64,000 nt of DNA from Diplosphaera chodatii (Eukaryota > Chlorophyta > Trebouxiophyceae > Prasiolales > Stichococcaceae). Both the position numbers and the translations under genes were made by a program. Below are positions 60,801 through 64,000 of the stretch, one piece after another. The stretch spans positions 1,674,001-1,738,000 of the forward strand of contig JAALGY010000023.1 of assembly GCA_032358165.1 (NCBI GenBank), in the 5' to 3' direction. The notes beneath the pieces were generated by a model. It searched no databases and was not told where the DNA came from. It saw only the letters and a list, made by a program, of their open reading frames with translations. Numbering within the stretch: the first letter of the stretch is position 1; every line of letters starts with the position of its first letter.

Positions 60801-62085
60801 GTCGCTCAGCCTCCTTGGCATCGGCGGCCGCCTTTGCCTCCCGCATCTGCACCTTGTCCCACTCCAGCCGCTTCAGACACCGCTCCAGGATGCCCTGCCT
60901 GGTGACAGCAATTGGCACAACTGTGAGGTGGACCAGCCTGATGGTATAATGCAACTGAAAGGTCCGCAGGAGCAAGGTGCACGATGCAGTATGGCCACAG
61001 GGCCTGTGACAGCAGCAGCCAAAGCATTAACATCCCATGAAGGGAGGCGCACCGGTCGGTGGCATCCTTCCGCAGCTTGTCGGAGGTCCCGGCGGGCGGC
61101 ATGAGGACCTTGCTGTACGAGTCGCACAGCGCGGTGAAGAAGGTGAACATGGAGTGCGTGGGCTTCAGGAAGTTGAAGTCCTGGTTGCGCGACTCCTTCA
61201 TGGCCAGGTCCGTCAGGAAGCCCTTGCCGTTGCGCGCCACAAACTGTGCTGTCAGCTTCACCAGGTCCAGGTCCTGCCGCGGCAGTCGCATGATGTCATT
61301 GCATGGACCCCGCCAACGTGCACGGCGAGCTGTTCTGCACAGCCAACAGCCTGCCGGTGGCTGCTGTCAACCACGGGAGCCTCCGCACGCAGCGGGCGTC
61401 AGACCCAAGGGCTGAGACGAGGACCGTACCTGCAGCCGCAGGCCTTCCGGCACATGCACAGTGTACTGCTCATCCTCCGGCGGTTTGAGCGGCTCCTGCG
61501 GGGCCAGAATGCTGGTTGGCGCTGCCGCCGGCTTGGCGGCGGCCTGCGCCGCTGCCGCTGCCTGTGCCGGTGTCGCCGCTGGCGCTGCTGCGGCGGCATC
61601 CCCCTGCTTGAACTCCTCGACCTGCAGCGAGCCGAGTGTCAGGCAAGCATCGGGGTAAGTCTGGCAAAGGAAGCAGGTGCTGTGATGCCATGCCTCTCAC
61701 CCGCAGCTGGTAGTACTTGTGGTATGGGTCAGTGGACTTCAAGAAGTTGAACTTGACGTTGTCCCGCTCGTTTGCGACGATGCGCTTCTCAAACTCCACG
61801 CCTGTGGGCGCACAGCAGATGAGCACACGCGACCTTTGTAGTGCTTCATCACATAGATGTGTGCAATGCCTGCAGCGCCGCACCGTTTTTCGCCACAAAC
61901 TGCGCTGTTTTGTCCACGATTGCCCTGATGTCTGGTGGAGGGTGGATCACTCCGACGGCGTGCGTCTGGCTGTCCACTGACAACTTCAGCCCGGTGAGGT
62001 CCGGCGCCGGCAGCGCGTCTCTGACCTCGCCCACAGCCACCACCGCCGACGACGGGCCGTTCGCCGCTGTGCCGTTGGCCGCCAT
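57813..62085 (-). CDS. SF3A1: Splicing factor 3A subunit 1 (SF3A1/PRP21)
   Basis: Core component of U2 snRNP, needed for branch-site recognition. The start is MAANGTAANGPSSAVVAVGE (ATG 62085). SURP domain 1: IRAIVDKTAQFVAKNGA, then FEKRIVANERDNVKFNFLKS. SURP domain 2: LTAQFVARNGKGFLTDLAMK, then NQDFNFLKPTHSMFTFF. Next come the SF3a60-binding helix ERCLKRLEWDKVQMREAKAA and an acidic stretch. The PRP21-like segment contains KMVLSPITGEMIPVDQMAEH, ISLIDPRWKQQRDAMLSKIR and SDDEISRNLVGLARSRPDVF, and then VVWDGSA. A Pro/Gly-rich region (58.7-59.3 kb) precedes a C-terminal ubiquitin-like domain ending FYNVAEEIQLQLSIRQRGGR-K at 57813, the conserved RGGRK end. Domain order and size match plant SF3A1. 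Confidence 0.93.
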
Positions 62086-62613
62086 CGCGGCACTGGGCGT
62101 TGATCACCGCGAGTCAAGCGTCAGGGTGGGCTTGCTTCAGGTGGGCAAGGGTGCAGTTCCTGATGGGACCTCAGGTGTTCACTCGCTCGTGACCAGCACG
62201 GACAGCCATTGGCAAACTCGTGCTGCACACATCTGAAGCGAAACCACAAACAAGCAGTGCGCAGACTGCAGCAATGTATGATGGAGTTTGCAGACAAGGA
62301 GCAGGAAGCGTGGAAGGTGTTTCTGCCGCTCTGGTGCTTCCACAGGTGCGACCTCACTGCTTGCAAGTCCAGTTGTCTACCATTCTCTCAAGTAGCAGCG
62401 TCATCAGAAGTCGGTCATATCCGACTACAGCCTCCACCCTTCCGGTACTGTGCGTCGCTCAGAGAGGGTCGCTGCCTGTTGAGCCTGTTGAGCAGCTGAT
62501 CTGACGCCATACCCACCGCCTTGGCGACGGACATGGTGCAACAAGTACATGCTATAATGAGTGAGGCTGCCACGCAGCTCAGATGACGGACAGAGGACTA
62601 CTTGAGGCATTCC
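62086..62613. promoter_or_regulatory. Divergent upstream region SF3A1/NDUFAF2
   Basis: 528 bp between divergent ATGs. An open stretch (62209-62504, plus) has no family signature. Both promoters are expected here. Confidence 0.35.
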
Positions 62614-63542
62614 ATGATCAGAAATGCCCTGAGAAGCATTGGAAGGCGCCTAGCCAAGCATGATGTGGTCGGCGCTGATGCCAGCGGCAACCAGTATCTG
62701 AGGTACGACTTGTTTGAAGTTTGATTGTGGACGAGCACTTGTCAGCATTGGCTGCGTCGCAGAAAACTCGACCTCGTGCACAATCGTGCAGGCAGATTGT
62801 CAAGAACGACGAAGGCGTCCCGGGTGAGTCTGCTCATGCGCACACCAGAGCGTAGGGTGCCTCGCTGTTGGTGTCAAGCAACCTATAAGAACGCTGTGTC
62901 TGCGCAACATTCTGAACACTGACAGACCGTGGCTATTTGTCGCCCAGTTGAGCGGCGATGGGTGGAGTTCCCACCAGGTAACACTGTTCTGATATGGCAA
63001 TTGCATAGATGCATGATCTTGATGAATGCCAAGACAACGGCATCAGATGCCTAATGTGTGGTGTTCTCGTGCATGTCATCAGAGAAGGGGACCCACTATT
63101 ACGATGCCAAGGAGATTCCGCCCGAATGGCACCAGTGGCTGACATCCAAGCGGGAGACTCCGCCCAGCGCCGAGAGCGTGCAGCAGGCCGAGGCGGCCAG
63201 GAATGCGCTGCGTGAGAAAGCAGCTGCTCTTGAGGATGCTCAGATTGGGGAGCGTTTGAGGGTGCGTCTCGCTGTCCAGTGCAACGTAGCTGATCGCTGA
63301 TGCTGCCTAAACATGCAAATCATCAGTATGACTTGCCTGCAGCATGTACTGGAGTCCTGTGTGCTTGGCTGCAGGCGCAACACTACGGAGTGCGGCATCA
63401 GACGGCGGCGTACCCTCACGAGCTGCCGGAGCCGGAGCGTCCTGACAGCAGAGGGGCACAGACTGCAGCACAACCTGCAGCAGAGCAGTCACCAGCGCCG
63501 GGCGAGGACGTAGGCTCCTGGGTTCCGCCACAGCGTGGCTGA
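62614..63542 (+). CDS. NDUFAF2: NDUFAF2/mimitin-like complex I assembly factor
   Basis: Mitochondrial complex I assembly factor related to the NDUFA12 subunit. Exons 62614-62702, 62792-62823, 63083-63261 and 63375-63542 join in phase to 155 residues. The start MIRNALRSIGRRLAKHDVVG and DASGNQYLR give the conserved G-x-D-xx-GN-x-Y pattern. Then QIVKNDEGVPEKG, HYYDAKEIPPEWHQWLTSKR (the family core with IPPEW..WL...R) and ETPPSAES follow. The C-terminal part is Glu/Gln/Pro-rich and ends GSWVPPQRG. Exon 2 is only 32 bp but both its phases fit. Length fits the family. Confidence 0.85.
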
Positions 63543-63933
63543 AACAGGCAGACAGCGCGCTGAATGGCGGCCTCAACACCAGCAGCGTGCTACTACCGAG
63601 TGACATGGGCCGGCATGACTATGGATGGTGCTTTTTTTTCACATTGCGGACGGCGTCCATATACCATGGTATCCCACACTTCTTACACGGTCGGAAGTTG
63701 GGTGGTTATTAATAAGCAGGCGCAGGGGATGCACCCACTGAGCTGTGAAAGCTGGGCAAGATGCCTGTTCACTGCTTGGGCAGAACTTTGCCAGCGTGTC
63801 AGGTCGTGGACAGCTGTCATGTTGTACATGACAACCAACGCTGCTACTCAGAGCTGTCACCTCGTGCTACTGTACAGGGCTGCCAAGGATGGTCTGCTTC
63901 CTGTTCCACAAGGCATGCAGTGCAGCACATGAG
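63543..63933. other. Convergent spacer before the HSP70 end
   Basis: About 390 bp between the NDUFAF2 stop and the HSP70 stop. A plus-strand open frame (63564-63932) has no recognisable similarity and is taken as 3' untranslated sequence. Confidence 0.4.
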
Positions 63934-64000
63934 CTACTGATCACCATCATCGATGGTCTCATACTCTGCGTCGATGATGGGACCGCCTGCCTGCTGCGTG
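63934..64000 (-). CDS. C-terminal end of a DnaK-type HSP70 (partial)
   Basis: The last 22 codons in the window read QQAGGPIIDAEYETIDDGDQ followed by TAG (63934-63936). The GG-x-x-IDAE-(F/Y) end is characteristic of bacterial-type HSP70s (DnaK), used in plastids and mitochondria, rather than cytosolic (EEVD) or ER (HDEL) forms. The rest of the gene lies beyond the window. With so little sequence, plastid or mitochondrial identity cannot be decided. Confidence 0.68.
   Translation of the reverse strand, partial: TQQAGGPIIDAEYETIDDGDQ

Noticed and set aside
63564..63932. 122-codon plus-strand ORF after NDUFAF2
   Set aside because: No recognisable domain, and it is convergent with the HSP70 end; taken as 3' untranslated sequence.

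Overview
This window is nuclear DNA of a eukaryote, most likely a green alga (Chlorophyta). Genes on both strands are cut into many short exons by introns of roughly 70-200 bp. Exons follow GT-AG or occasional GC-AG borders and join in phase into plant-type proteins. Several are plant or plastid proteins: TGD2, a PPR-SMR protein, a glutamyl-tRNA-reductase-binding protein, plant organellar DNA polymerase and octanoyltransferase. A TGTAA pentamer, the chlorophyte poly(A) signal, lies shortly after the stop of at least six genes. The species was not determined; a coccoid, intron-rich alga is an inference. There is no bacterial operon, CRISPR array, rRNA or convincing tRNA.

Layout. 0-5 kb: a truncated Ser/Pro-rich gene (-), an unrecognised 489-residue gene in 12 exons (-), and the 23-codon ribosomal protein eL41 (+). 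5-9 kb: organellar-type seryl-tRNA synthetase (+). 9-15.3 kb: PPR-SMR protein (-) and a BUD20/ZNF593 zinc finger (-). 16-18.3 kb: an unrecognised 110-residue protein (+) and an R3HCC1L-like protein (-). 19-26 kb: TGD2 (-), WDR4/TRM82 (+), UBE2C-type E2 (-). 27-33 kb: a polyglutamine ARID1/BAF250-like protein (+) and a single-exon secreted beta-helix protein (-). 33-45 kb: CtIP/SAE2/COM1 (+), LIPB/LIP2 (-), PDCD2/TSR4 (+), GluTR-binding protein (+), TMEM245/AI-2E-like membrane protein (-). 45-55 kb: organellar DNA polymerase (-) and QSOX sulfhydryl oxidase (+). 55-64 kb: a short-tailed kinesin with a predicted C-terminal membrane segment (+), SF3A1 (-), NDUFAF2/mimitin (+), and the last codons of a DnaK-type HSP70 (-).

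The genes alternate in strand, so many neighbours are head-to-head with short shared upstream regions (LIPB/PDCD2 about 210 bp; eL41/unknown gene about 350 bp) or tail-to-tail. They do not form one pathway. About eight of 24 are probably organelle-related: SerRS, PPR-SMR, TGD2, LIP2, GluTRBP, organellar Pol, NDUFAF2 and perhaps the HSP70. The others are housekeeping: splicing, tRNA modification, ubiquitin, ribosome assembly and DNA repair. I found no clear new multi-gene system. The strongest leads are the unrecognised 489-residue gene, recurrent GC-AG introns, the intronless secreted protein, and the membrane-tailed kinesin whose reading frame breaks.
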